From: Gammaproteobacteria bacterium
GTDB taxonomy: Bacteria; Pseudomonadota; Gammaproteobacteria; Pseudomonadales; Cellvibrionaceae
DNA: 31,712 nucleotides
Reading direction: 5' to 3'
NCBI GenBank assembly: GCA_021151625.1
Contig: JAGKWY010000032.1
Span: forward strand, 1 to 31,712
Made by a program: the position numbers and the translations under genes. Position 1 is the stretch's first letter. Each line of letters opens with the position of its first letter. The notes beneath the pieces were generated by a model. That model did no database searches. It saw nothing but the letters and a program-made list of their open reading frames with translations, and had not been told where the DNA came from. This document shows positions 17,441 through 24,737 of this stretch, one piece after another.

Positions 17441-18928
17441 ATGAAAAAAAATAATCACATAGTTATTGTTGGTGGTGGATCGGCAGGCTGGATGGCCGCC
17501 GCTGCATTATCCAACGCGTTTGGTGCTACCAAGCAAATCACCCTGATTGAATCCGATGCGATTGGCACTGTGGGGGTGGGTGAGGCAACTATTCCCGCCG
17601 TGAAGTCCTTTAATAAATTATTGGGTATTGATGAAGCCGAATTTTTAAAAACCACCCAGGGGACGTTCAAGCTCGGCATCCAGTTTGAAAACTGGGGCGC
17701 GCAGGGCGATATCTATATGCACCCCTTTGGCCTGGTGGGAAAAGATTCCTGGATGGCCAACTTCCAGCACTTCTGGTTGAAAGCAAAACGCATGGGAATT
17801 GCAAAAAGTTATTTCGAATACTCACTCAATATTCGCACGGCCAAAGCCAACAAATGCATGATCGATCCAAACTCCGGGCTGGATTACGCCTACCATTTCG
17901 ATGCGGGTTTGTACGCGGCTTATTTGCGCAAGTACAGCGAGGCACGCGGTGTAAAACGTATTGAAGGTTTAATCGATTCGGTGCAAACCCGCATTGACAA
18001 TGGTTTTATTGAATCAGTAAAGCTGCAAGCGGGCGATGTTATTGCGGGCGATATTTTTGTCGATTGCTCAGGCTTTCGTGCGCTCTTGATTGAGCACACA
18101 TTACATACCGGTTTTGAAGATTGGTCGCACTGGCTGCCTTGTGATCGCGCCATCGCCGTGCAAACGGAATCGGTAGGCGAGCCTTTTCCTTATACGCGCT
18201 CTATTGCCCACGCAATTGGCTGGCAGTGGCGCATTCCCTTGCAGCATCGTGTGGGCAATGGTTTGGTGTATTGCAGTCGCTATATTAGCGATGACAATGC
18301 CAAAAAACTCTTGCTGGAAAACCTGGATGGAGTGGTGCGAACCGAGCCGCGCCTGATTAAATTCCGCACCGGACGCGCAATTAAACAGTGGAATAAAAAC
18401 TGTATTGCGATTGGTTTATCGAGTGGATTTTTGGAACCGCTGGAATCCACCAGCTTGCATTTAATCCAAACCGGTATTGTGCGCTTGATTCGCATGTTTC
18501 CCGGCGATGAAATCAACCAAAGCGAAATTGATGAATACAATCGCCAGTCGCGCTACGAATATGAACGCATCCGCGATTTTATTATCTTGCATTACCACGT
18601 CACCCAACGCAGTGACAGCGCCTTCTGGAATTATTGCCGCACTATGTCCATTCCGGAAACCCTCGCACGCAAAATTGAAGTCTATAAAAACACCACCAGT
18701 GTGTTTAAAGAGCAGGACGAATTATTTCACGAGGGCTCCTGGCAGCAGGTGATGTTAGGCCAGGGCATAACGCCCACAGATTATCACCCGGTGGTGGATA
18801 AACTCAGCGATGATGAGTTGGCGAAGTTAATGAACTCCATAGAAAGCGAACACAACCAATATTTAGCGCGTTTTCCCAGTCACCAGCAATTCATTGATCA
18901 CTACTGCAAAGCGGTTGTACCTGATTAA
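17441..18928 (+). CDS. Flavin-dependent tryptophan-halogenase family protein 1
   Basis: The 495-residue protein belongs to the flavin-dependent halogenase family, in which FADH2, O2 and halide form a chlorinating or brominating species at a catalytic Lys. It has the FAD-binding VGGGSAGW near residues 10-17 and GEATIPAVKSF. The Lys candidate is K77 in GTFKLGIQFENWG. The halogenase hallmark WxWxIP is present as WQWRIP at 261-266. The SGFLEPLEST block (E332/E335) holds the second catalytic Glu region of PrnA/RebH-type enzymes. The frame opens at a TTG (17420); ATG 17441 starts the Rossmann strand directly and fits the family. It lies 54 nt after the JmjC gene. No natural-product genes are nearby, so tryptophan may not be the substrate. 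Confidence 0.88.
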   Translation: MKKNNHIVIVGGGSAGWMAAAALSNAFGATKQITLIESDAIGTVGVGEATIPAVKSFNKLLGIDEAEFLKTTQGTFKLGIQFENWGAQGDIYMHPFGLVGKDSWMANFQHFWLKAKRMGIAKSYFEYSLNIRTAKANKCMIDPNSGLDYAYHFDAGLYAAYLRKYSEARGVKRIEGLIDSVQTRIDNGFIESVKLQAGDVIAGDIFVDCSGFRALLIEHTLHTGFEDWSHWLPCDRAIAVQTESVGEPFPYTRSIAHAIGWQWRIPLQHRVGNGLVYCSRYISDDNAKKLLLENLDGVVRTEPRLIKFRTGRAIKQWNKNCIAIGLSSGFLEPLESTSLHLIQTGIVRLIRMFPGDEINQSEIDEYNRQSRYEYERIRDFIILHYHVTQRSDSAFWNYCRTMSIPETLARKIEVYKNTTSVFKEQDELFHEGSWQQVMLGQGITPTDYHPVVDKLSDDELAKLMNSIESEHNQYLARFPSHQQFIDHYCKAVVPD

Positions 18929-18964
18929 ATTATCTGTTTTTGCAAATAGAAAAAAATGTGAAAT

Positions 18965-18998
18965 AAAAAAGCCGGATAAAAATCATCCGGCTTTTTTT
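18965..18998. terminator. Bidirectional terminator between halogenase 1 and the small secreted gene
   Basis: A GCCGGAT stem (18971-18977) pairs with ATCCGGC (18985-18991), with a 7-nt loop. A6 before and T7 after let it work for the plus-strand halogenase operon and the convergent minus-strand gene. Confidence 0.92.
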
Positions 18999-19036
18999 AT
19001 TGCTGCGTTATTTATTGCGGTTCAGGGGCTACACTA

Positions 19037-19507
19037 TTAGTTACAGGTGTATTTCAGACGTGGATAAGAGTAAGGGTCCAATGGTTGTACAGTGTAAGGA
19101 CAATTCTGGCCGCAAAATTGCGTGGGCGTCATATTTGGATTTAATGAACCATTGGGACCAGTTTGTACTATAAGTGTGGCGCCGGTATTGCAATTGCTGG
19201 GGGGAGTGGTGGTGACATATTTCAAAATAGTCGCGCTGAAACAACTACCGCTGGAGGTATGACCTGGAGCAACCCAGGTAATGCTACAGGTGGAGGCGCT
19301 GTATTGGTGATGCTTTTGTTCGCGTGTAGCCAGTGATGTACCGTTTAGCTGGCAAGACGAGGTAACAATCGCGCCCAGGGAAATGTTTTGTACGCCTGTG
19401 TCAACCCAGCTGCAGCCGGATGGCTGAGTGGATTGCGCGAAGCTGCTCGCTGCCAGACTGCCCGCTAAAGAAATGCCGATACCCAGGATTAATTTTGATA
19501 ATTTCAT
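19037..19507 (-). CDS. Small secreted Cys-rich protein of unknown function
   Basis: I do not recognise the family. The 156-residue product has a clear signal peptide (MKLSKLILGIGISLAG..., cleaved near SSFA, residue 24). The mature domain is about 130 residues with eight cysteines (in SGCSW, SSCQL, STCSI, GSCFS, SNCNT, QFCGQ, NCPYT, YTCN), enough for four disulfides, and is rich in Ser, Thr and Gly. An in-frame ATG at 19519 would add four residues, but GGGA lies 6 nt before ATG 19507, so the latter is preferred. It lies on the opposite strand between two halogenase-like genes and shares its upstream region with halogenase 2. A bidirectional terminator lies downstream. It could be an extracellular binding protein or a substrate of the neighbouring enzymes; neither is shown. 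Confidence 0.75.
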   Translation of the reverse strand: MKLSKLILGIGISLAGSLAASSFAQSTQPSGCSWVDTGVQNISLGAIVTSSCQLNGTSLATREQKHHQYSASTCSITWVAPGHTSSGSCFSATILKYVTTTPPSNCNTGATLIVQTGPNGSLNPNMTPTQFCGQNCPYTVQPLDPYSYPRLKYTCN

Positions 19508-19575
19508 ATAAATTCCCATTCATAGTTTAGGGTGATTTTGCGCGCGTAATATTCGTTATCCCGTTGAATATTCGC

Positions 19576-19704
19576 GGCGATGCACAAAAACATCGCCAGT
19601 GTTATCAGCCTCCTGGCTGATGATTGAAGCCGCCAGAAAATTCTTGCGGGTTCAAACTTGATTGCTTGTGGTAGTGGTGGAACAAGCAACAAGGCTCAGC
19701 CTTG
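19576..19704. other. Three perfect hairpins in the divergent intergenic region
   Basis: Short perfect stems lie at 19576-19597 (GGCGATG/CATCGCC), 19604-19621 (ATCAGCC/GGCTGAT) and 19690-19704 (CAAGGC/GCCTTG). No gene lies between 19508 and 19914. The hairpins could fold in the 5' leader of the minus-strand small gene. None has a T-tract typical of a terminator. Confidence 0.45.
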
Positions 19705-19740
19705 AAGTGGGAATGAGTTGTAGCGGTAAATATAAAAAAT

Positions 19741-19783
19741 ATCGTCCCACCTTATGCACTGGTCAAAACTGGGCTGGGATGAT
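19741..19783. promoter_or_regulatory. Candidate inverted-repeat operator between small gene and halogenase 2
   Basis: TAAGGTGGGACGAT on the minus strand (19741-19754) faces GCTGGGATGAT on the plus strand (19773-19783) across 18 nt. The layout and even the spacer (GGT-S-AAAAC) resemble the 8676-8714 pair near TBDR1. This is the clearest two-half-site example in the window. Confidence 0.52.
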
Positions 19784-19914
19784 TGATGAAAGGGGCGCGT
19801 GAATCTACGAATGTCACATAGTCGATAACTATAACGGGAGAGGTGCACCCCGCAGGGGCCTGGGGCATAATGCCGGCCACTACACAGCCACAGTGGTTAC
19901 AGGTCAAACAAAAA

Positions 19915-21474
19915 ATGAATAATCCGCTTAAAAAAATAATGATTGTCGGCGGTGGTTCCGCCGGTTGGTTAACGGCAGGGGTAATCGCGGCAGAGCACCT
20001 GGTCGATAAGGAAAAAGGCCTGGAACTGGTGCTGATTGAATCGCCCGACGTGCCTACCATTGGTGTAGGTGAGGGCACTTGGCCTTCCATGCGCTCCACC
20101 TTGCGCAAAATTGGTGTGTCGGAAACGGAGTTTTTTCGCGAGTGCGATGCAAGTTTTAAACAGGGTTCCAAATTTGTGGATTGGGTGAAGCCGGCGGGCG
20201 GCGCCTACTATCATCCTTTCAGTTTGCCCGATGGTGGTAATGACTTTAACCTGGCCGAGCAATGGTTGCCGCATCGCGATAAAGTCAATTTTTCTGATGC
20301 TGTTTGTCCCATCAGTTTTATTTCAGATCGTAACCTCGCCCCCAAATTAATTACCTCGCCGGAATACGGCGGTGTGAGCAATTATGGCTATCACCTGGAT
20401 GCGGGCAAATTTTCCAATTTCCTGAAAAAGCACTGCATTGAAAAGCTGGGTGTGACTTATATTCAGGATCACGTGGTAAAAATCAATTCGGCAGAGAACG
20501 GTGATATAGCCTCCATCTCCACCAAAATGAATGGCGATCTGGGTGCGGATTTATTTATTGACTGCACCGGGTTTGCATCGCTCTTGTTAGGCGAACACTA
20601 TCAAATCCCGCTCAAAGAAGAGCGCCGTGTCTTGTTTAATGACAGTGCGCTGGCGGTGCAAATTCCCTACGCAGATGCGGACGCGCCCATTCAATCCTGC
20701 ACGGTTTCCACGGCGCAGAATTGCGGCTGGATTTGGGATATTGGCCTGCCTACGCGCCGCGGTGTCGGCCATGTTTTTTCCAGTGCCCACACCAGCGATG
20801 AGCAGGTACTGAAAAATCTGCAGGCTTATCTGGAACCAGCGATTGGCAAGGCAGCGGCTGATAAAGTTATGCCGCGCAAACTGACCTTTAACCCCGGTTA
20901 TCGCCAACAGTTGTGGCATAAAAACTGTGTGGGTGTGGGGATTGCGGCAGGTTTTATCGAGCCGCTCGAAGCAACTGCATTGGTGCTGATCGAATTGTCG
21001 GCGCAAATGATTGCCGAACAATTGCCTGCAACACGCGCAGTGATGGATACCGTGGCCAAACGCTTTAACCAGCAATTCTTCAATCACTGGCAGCGCATTA
21101 TTGAATTCCTGAAATTGCACTATGTGCTGAGTGAGCGGCGCGATACTGACTACTGGCGCGATCACCTGGCCGAGGCTACCCAACCGGATGGCCTGCGCGA
21201 ACTGCTAGAACTCTGGCGCTATCAAGTGCCCTGGAAGCACGATATCCGCGGCGATGAAATGTTCCCCTGGGCGAGCTATCAATATGTGCTCTACGGCATG
21301 GGTTTTGAAACGCAGATTGCTGCCGTCGCTAAACGTACTGCCGCGATGGATGCGGAAAAAGCGGGCGAACTGTTTAGTGCGAATATGAAAAAGACCCAGT
21401 CTTTTGTGAATAACCTGCCCACTAATCGCGTGCTGCTGAACAAGGTGCGCGAGTTCGGGTTTCAGAAAATCTAG
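19915..21474 (+). CDS. Flavin-dependent tryptophan-halogenase family protein 2
   Basis: The 519-residue protein is a distant paralogue of the 17441-18928 product. It has the FAD motif VGGGSAGW near the N-terminus and GVGEGTWPSMRSTL. The Lys candidate is K82 in ASFKQGSKFVDW, and the AAGFIEPLEAT block carries E349/E352. The K82-E349 distance is 267, the same as K79-E346 of PrnA. The hallmark WxWxIP is altered to WIWDIG (272-277). GTG 19843 and ATG 19870 could start longer forms; ATG 19915 is chosen because it begins directly before the Rossmann strand like homologues, although its Shine-Dalgarno is weak. It is monocistronic, with a motif-bearing upstream region and its own terminator. Halogenation activity and substrate are unproven. 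Confidence 0.86.
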   Translation: MNNPLKKIMIVGGGSAGWLTAGVIAAEHLVDKEKGLELVLIESPDVPTIGVGEGTWPSMRSTLRKIGVSETEFFRECDASFKQGSKFVDWVKPAGGAYYHPFSLPDGGNDFNLAEQWLPHRDKVNFSDAVCPISFISDRNLAPKLITSPEYGGVSNYGYHLDAGKFSNFLKKHCIEKLGVTYIQDHVVKINSAENGDIASISTKMNGDLGADLFIDCTGFASLLLGEHYQIPLKEERRVLFNDSALAVQIPYADADAPIQSCTVSTAQNCGWIWDIGLPTRRGVGHVFSSAHTSDEQVLKNLQAYLEPAIGKAAADKVMPRKLTFNPGYRQQLWHKNCVGVGIAAGFIEPLEATALVLIELSAQMIAEQLPATRAVMDTVAKRFNQQFFNHWQRIIEFLKLHYVLSERRDTDYWRDHLAEATQPDGLRELLELWRYQVPWKHDIRGDEMFPWASYQYVLYGMGFETQIAAVAKRTAAMDAEKAGELFSANMKKTQSFVNNLPTNRVLLNKVREFGFQKI

Positions 21475-21509
21475 CTTGTCCGCTCTTCAATTCATTGTTG
21501 TTCATACGC

Positions 21510-21542
21510 AAAGCCGGTTATTACTCAATGACCGGCTTTTTT
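21510..21542 (+). terminator. Rho-independent terminator after halogenase 2
   Basis: AAAGCCGGT (21510-21518) pairs with ACCGGCTTT (21531-21539) and is followed by further Ts. The loop is 12 nt. Confidence 0.88.
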
Positions 21543-21642
21543 ATTGCAATCCGTAAAAACCGCAGGTTCGACTCGCGTAGCTGCGCAAATTTATCAGAAC
21601 CCTGTACGAATAAATTCCTCTCACAAAAGTGAACAGCCCCAT

Positions 21643-21670
21643 GTTCCACCACTGATTAAAGTGGGACGAC
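21643..21670 (+). promoter_or_regulatory. Candidate operator upstream of GH3
   Basis: GTTCCAC (21643-21649) and GTGGGAC (21661-21667) form an inverted repeat with one mismatch across 11 nt. The right half extends to AAAGTGGGACGAC, the locus consensus. GTACGAATAAATT at 21604-21616 resembles the GTTCGAATAAATT before TBDR2. The site lies 374 nt before the GH3 start, upstream of the structured leader. Confidence 0.5.
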
Positions 21671-21697
21671 ACCCTTTTTATTCCGATGCCACTATTG

Positions 21698-21798
21698 CAC
21701 TGGTCAGCTTGATGGTGTGCCCGTGGTTGAGCCGCTATCAAGTGTGCCAGTGATCCGTTTTCTCACTGGGACTGAACCCTTGGGTGATGTCAGGTCCC
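21698..21798 (+). promoter_or_regulatory. Structured RNA leader of the GH3 gene
   Basis: Two stem-loops are visible. The first pairs CACTGG (21698-21703) with CCAGTG (21747-21752) and CTTGAT (21708-21713) with ATCAAG (21737-21742) around a 23-nt apical region. The second pairs GGGAC.TGA (from 21768) with TCAGGTCCC (to 21798), with an inner ACCC/GGGT helix. They lie between the operator copy and the terminator-like hairpin, so they may form a cis-acting regulatory RNA. I do not recognise a known riboswitch. Confidence 0.4.
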
Positions 21799-21871
21799 CA
21801 TGGGTGTTAGCAAGAGTGGCTAGGTACACATATGCCAACCCCTATCTACACTTGTTAGCTCTCCTTGCTTG

Positions 21872-21915
21872 GCCCCCCGCGTTCTTTCCTCGAAGGGAAC
21901 GCGGGGGGCATTTTT
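21872..21915 (+). terminator. Strong terminator-like hairpin in the GH3 leader (possible attenuator)
   Basis: A perfect 13-bp GC-rich stem, GCCCCCCGCGTTC (21872-21884) with GAACGCGGGGGGC (21897-21909), is followed by A and T5. Halogenase 2 already has its own terminator at 21510, so this one would act on a transcript started in between. It lies 129 nt before the GH3 ATG. Confidence 0.72.
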
Positions 21916-22043
21916 GCAATTTGCATGGATCGCCCCCCTGATCAATCGACCACTCATTAACAATTAAAAACTGGTTAACAGCACCAACTCATTAACAAGA
22001 AACCTGACTTTCCAAAAATAATATTTCTATGGCGAGGTAATTT

Positions 22044-24596
22044 ATGCCCACTCTTTACAAATCCGCAGCACTGACATTTTGCAGTCTCGCGGTGGTGGCG
22101 GCTTTGACCGGCTGCGGTAAAAAATCGACAGAATCCCCTGCAACTGATGCAGTTGCCCCCGCAACAACGGCACCTGCCTCGCTCTGGCCCAAGCTGGAGT
22201 TTGCGGTGAAAAAAGATCCGGCTGTCGAAGCAAAAATTACCGAGCTGCTCGGCAAAATGACTACCGAGCAAAAAGTGGGGCAACTGATCCAGCCGGAGCT
22301 GCGCCATGTCACCCCGGCGGATGTGATTGAGTACAACCTGGGCTCTATTCTGAACGGCGGCGGTTCCTTCCCCGGTGAAAACAAGCACGCAAAAGTAGAA
22401 GACTGGTTGGCCCTGGCCGATGGTTTTTATAACGCCTCTATGAACAGTGAAAATGGCCGTGTCGCTGTGCCCATTATCTGGGGAACCGATGCGGTTCACG
22501 GCCATAACAATATTATCGGCGCGACTCTGTTCCCTCATAACATCGGCCTGGGTGCAACACGCAATCCTGAATTAATCCAACAAATCGGTGCCGCGACCGG
22601 GGCAGAAATTGCCGTGACGGGTATCGATTGGAGCTTTGCGCCCACCCTTGCGGTAGTGCGTGATGATCGCTGGGGGCGCACTTACGAATCCTATTCGGAA
22701 GATCCGGCGGTAGTGAAATCCTACGGCGGCAAAATGGTGGAAGGTTTACAGGGTATTGCGGGTAAAGATTTCCTCAGCGAGCAGCATGTGATTGCGACCG
22801 CAAAACACTTCCTCGCCGATGGCGGCACCCAGGGCGGGCAGGATCGCGGCGATGCGCAAATCAGTGAAGCCGAATTGGTAAAAATCCATAACGCTGGTTA
22901 TGAAACCGCGCTTGCCGCTGGAGCGCAAACGGTGATGGCCTCTTTCAGCAGCTGGCAGGGCGTGAAGATGCACGGCAGCCAATATCTGCTCACTGAACAA
23001 TTAAAAAACCAAATGGGTTTTGATGGTTTGGTGGTGGGCGACTGGAACGGCCACGCGTTTGTGTCCGGTTGTACCCCGGTAAGTTGCCCGCAGGCGATTA
23101 ATGCTGGCCTGGATATTTTTATGGCACCGGAAGGCAACTGGAAAGAGTTGTATCACAACACAGTGGCGCAAGTGAACAGCGGTGAAATTTCGCAAGCGCG
23201 TCTGGATGATGCCGTTGCACGGATTCTGCGGGTGAAAATTCGCGCAGGTTTGTTTGAAAAAGGTGCTCCATCTACACGTGAACTCGCGGGCAAGCGTGAA
23301 GTGATTGGTTCTGCTGAACATCGCGCGGTTGCGCGTCAAGCAGTGCGCGAATCCATCGTGTTACTGAAAAATAATTCGCAAACCTTACCGGTAAAAGCCA
23401 GCAGCAAAATCCTGGTGACAGGCGATGGTGCAGACAATATCGGGAAACAATCCGGTGGCTGGAGTATTACCTGGCAGGGTACTGGCAATACCAATGCGGA
23501 TTTCCCCGGTGGCTCATCCATTTATCAAGGCATTGCCGATGCAGCGAAAGCGGCGGGTGGTTCGGCTGAGTTAAGTGTAGATGGAAATTATAAAACCAAA
23601 CCGGATGTTGCTTTCGTAGTTTTTGGTGAAGATCCTTACGCTGAAATGCAAGGTGATGTGGGCAGTTTGATTTACAAAAATGAAACCAATCTCGCGCTGC
23701 TGAAAAAATTAACAGCCGATGGCATTAAAGTAGTTTCATTATTTATTACCGGTCGTCCACTCTGGGCCAATAATTTTATCAATGCATCTGATGCATTTGC
23801 AGTTGTCTGGTTGCCGGGCTCTGAAGGTGTGGGTGTTGCAGATGTGTTGCTCACTAAAGCCGATGGTTCAGTTAATTACGATGTAAAAGGCAAATTACCT
23901 TTCTCCTGGCCGGCATCGCCAGTGCAATCACCACTTAACCAGGGCGATGCAGATTACAAACCACAATTTGCATTTGATTTTGGTTTGACTTACGCCGATA
24001 AAACCGAAACGCCAGCGCTGGATGAATCTGCTGCGCAACTGGTTGCGGCACAAGCGCCCGATGTAGTGCCGGTGTTTAGTCAACGCGTGATGAACCCCTG
24101 GACGTTGGTATTGCTCGATCATGTCAACAATATGGCACCGGTGACTACCAGTAGTGGTGAATTGGGTGCAGTCAAAGTCACTTCGCAAGATAAACAAGTG
24201 CAGGAAGATACACGTCGTTTGCAATTTAACGGCAGCGCCAAAGCGACAGTCACTTTTGGTTCAACCACGCGTTCGGATTTGAGTGTCTATGCTGAAAGCA
24301 AAGGCGCGTTGGTGTTTGATGTGAAAGTCAACGCAAAACCCAGTGCTGTGGTCAATGTGGGCATGTATTGCGGCAGCGATTGCGCAGGTGAAACTCCAGT
24401 GACGGAACAATTAAATGCTGCGCCGGTGGGCGAGTGGACCAGCATTAGTATCGCGCTGGAATGTTTTGCGAAAAAACGCGTGAAACTGGATATGGTGCTC
24501 GTGCCCTTTATGCTTAGCACTGCCGGTAGCCTGGACGTATCCCTTTACAATGTTCGTATCGAAAAAAATGTCACTGCACCGGGGTGCAGTGAATAA
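22044..24596 (+). CDS. GH3 beta-glucosidase / exo-beta-glucanase lipoprotein (ExoP-like)
   Basis: The enzyme should release glucose from the non-reducing ends of beta-glucan oligosaccharides. The 850-residue protein carries a lipobox LTGC with the lipidated Cys at 24, so it is anchored in a membrane. A Thr/Ala-rich spacer leads to the GH3 TIM barrel, with the substrate-binding HNNIIGATLFP, RDDRWGRTYESYSEDP and KHFLADGGTQGGQDRGD motifs. The nucleophile candidate is D333 in GLVVGDWNG. The second GH3 domain has the acid/base candidate E534 in GEDPYAEMQGD, as in plant ExoI-type enzymes. The C-terminal 170 or so residues resemble the galactose-binding-like ExoP domain and share a style with the tandem domains of the GH16 product. 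Ribosome-binding site GAGGT at 22034-22038. Confidence 0.94.
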   Translation: MPTLYKSAALTFCSLAVVAALTGCGKKSTESPATDAVAPATTAPASLWPKLEFAVKKDPAVEAKITELLGKMTTEQKVGQLIQPELRHVTPADVIEYNLGSILNGGGSFPGENKHAKVEDWLALADGFYNASMNSENGRVAVPIIWGTDAVHGHNNIIGATLFPHNIGLGATRNPELIQQIGAATGAEIAVTGIDWSFAPTLAVVRDDRWGRTYESYSEDPAVVKSYGGKMVEGLQGIAGKDFLSEQHVIATAKHFLADGGTQGGQDRGDAQISEAELVKIHNAGYETALAAGAQTVMASFSSWQGVKMHGSQYLLTEQLKNQMGFDGLVVGDWNGHAFVSGCTPVSCPQAINAGLDIFMAPEGNWKELYHNTVAQVNSGEISQARLDDAVARILRVKIRAGLFEKGAPSTRELAGKREVIGSAEHRAVARQAVRESIVLLKNNSQTLPVKASSKILVTGDGADNIGKQSGGWSITWQGTGNTNADFPGGSSIYQGIADAAKAAGGSAELSVDGNYKTKPDVAFVVFGEDPYAEMQGDVGSLIYKNETNLALLKKLTADGIKVVSLFITGRPLWANNFINASDAFAVVWLPGSEGVGVADVLLTKADGSVNYDVKGKLPFSWPASPVQSPLNQGDADYKPQFAFDFGLTYADKTETPALDESAAQLVAAQAPDVVPVFSQRVMNPWTLVLLDHVNNMAPVTTSSGELGAVKVTSQDKQVQEDTRRLQFNGSAKATVTFGSTTRSDLSVYAESKGALVFDVKVNAKPSAVVNVGMYCGSDCAGETPVTEQLNAAPVGEWTSISIALECFAKKRVKLDMVLVPFMLSTAGSLDVSLYNVRIEKNVTAPGCSE

Positions 24597-24600
24597 AGTT

Positions 24601-24640
24601 AATAAATTGCGGCGGAGTTAAAGTTCCGCCGCAATTTATT
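24601..24640. terminator. Long hairpin terminator after GH3
   Basis: A 16-bp perfect stem (24601-24616 with 24625-24640, core GCGGCGGA/TCCGCCGC) has an 8-nt loop. Its outer arms are A/T-rich, supplying the U-tract. The stem could act in both directions or partly protect the 3' end if transcription continues into GH16. Confidence 0.8.
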
Positions 24641-24737
24641 TTCAAAGAAAGATTCAGGCAAGGATTCAAATAATAACTACAGCTCTTTTTTTAAATTCAA
24701 TAAATCCCAGGGTTTTACAATAACAATAGAGGTAATT

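Noticed and set aside
17441..18928. Halogenase 1 as part of an antibiotic or natural-product cluster
   Set aside because: No NRPS, PKS, indole-pathway, flavin reductase or resistance gene is present in the window; the context is glycan uptake.
20587..21183. 198-residue minus-strand open frame
   Set aside because: It is antisense to conserved halogenase 2 sequence, including the WIWDIG and EPLEA motifs.
24601..24737. Operator copy upstream of GH16
   Set aside because: GGATTCAAATAATAAC only loosely resembles the CAGGTTCGAATAA element, and no GTGGGACGAC-like word is present.
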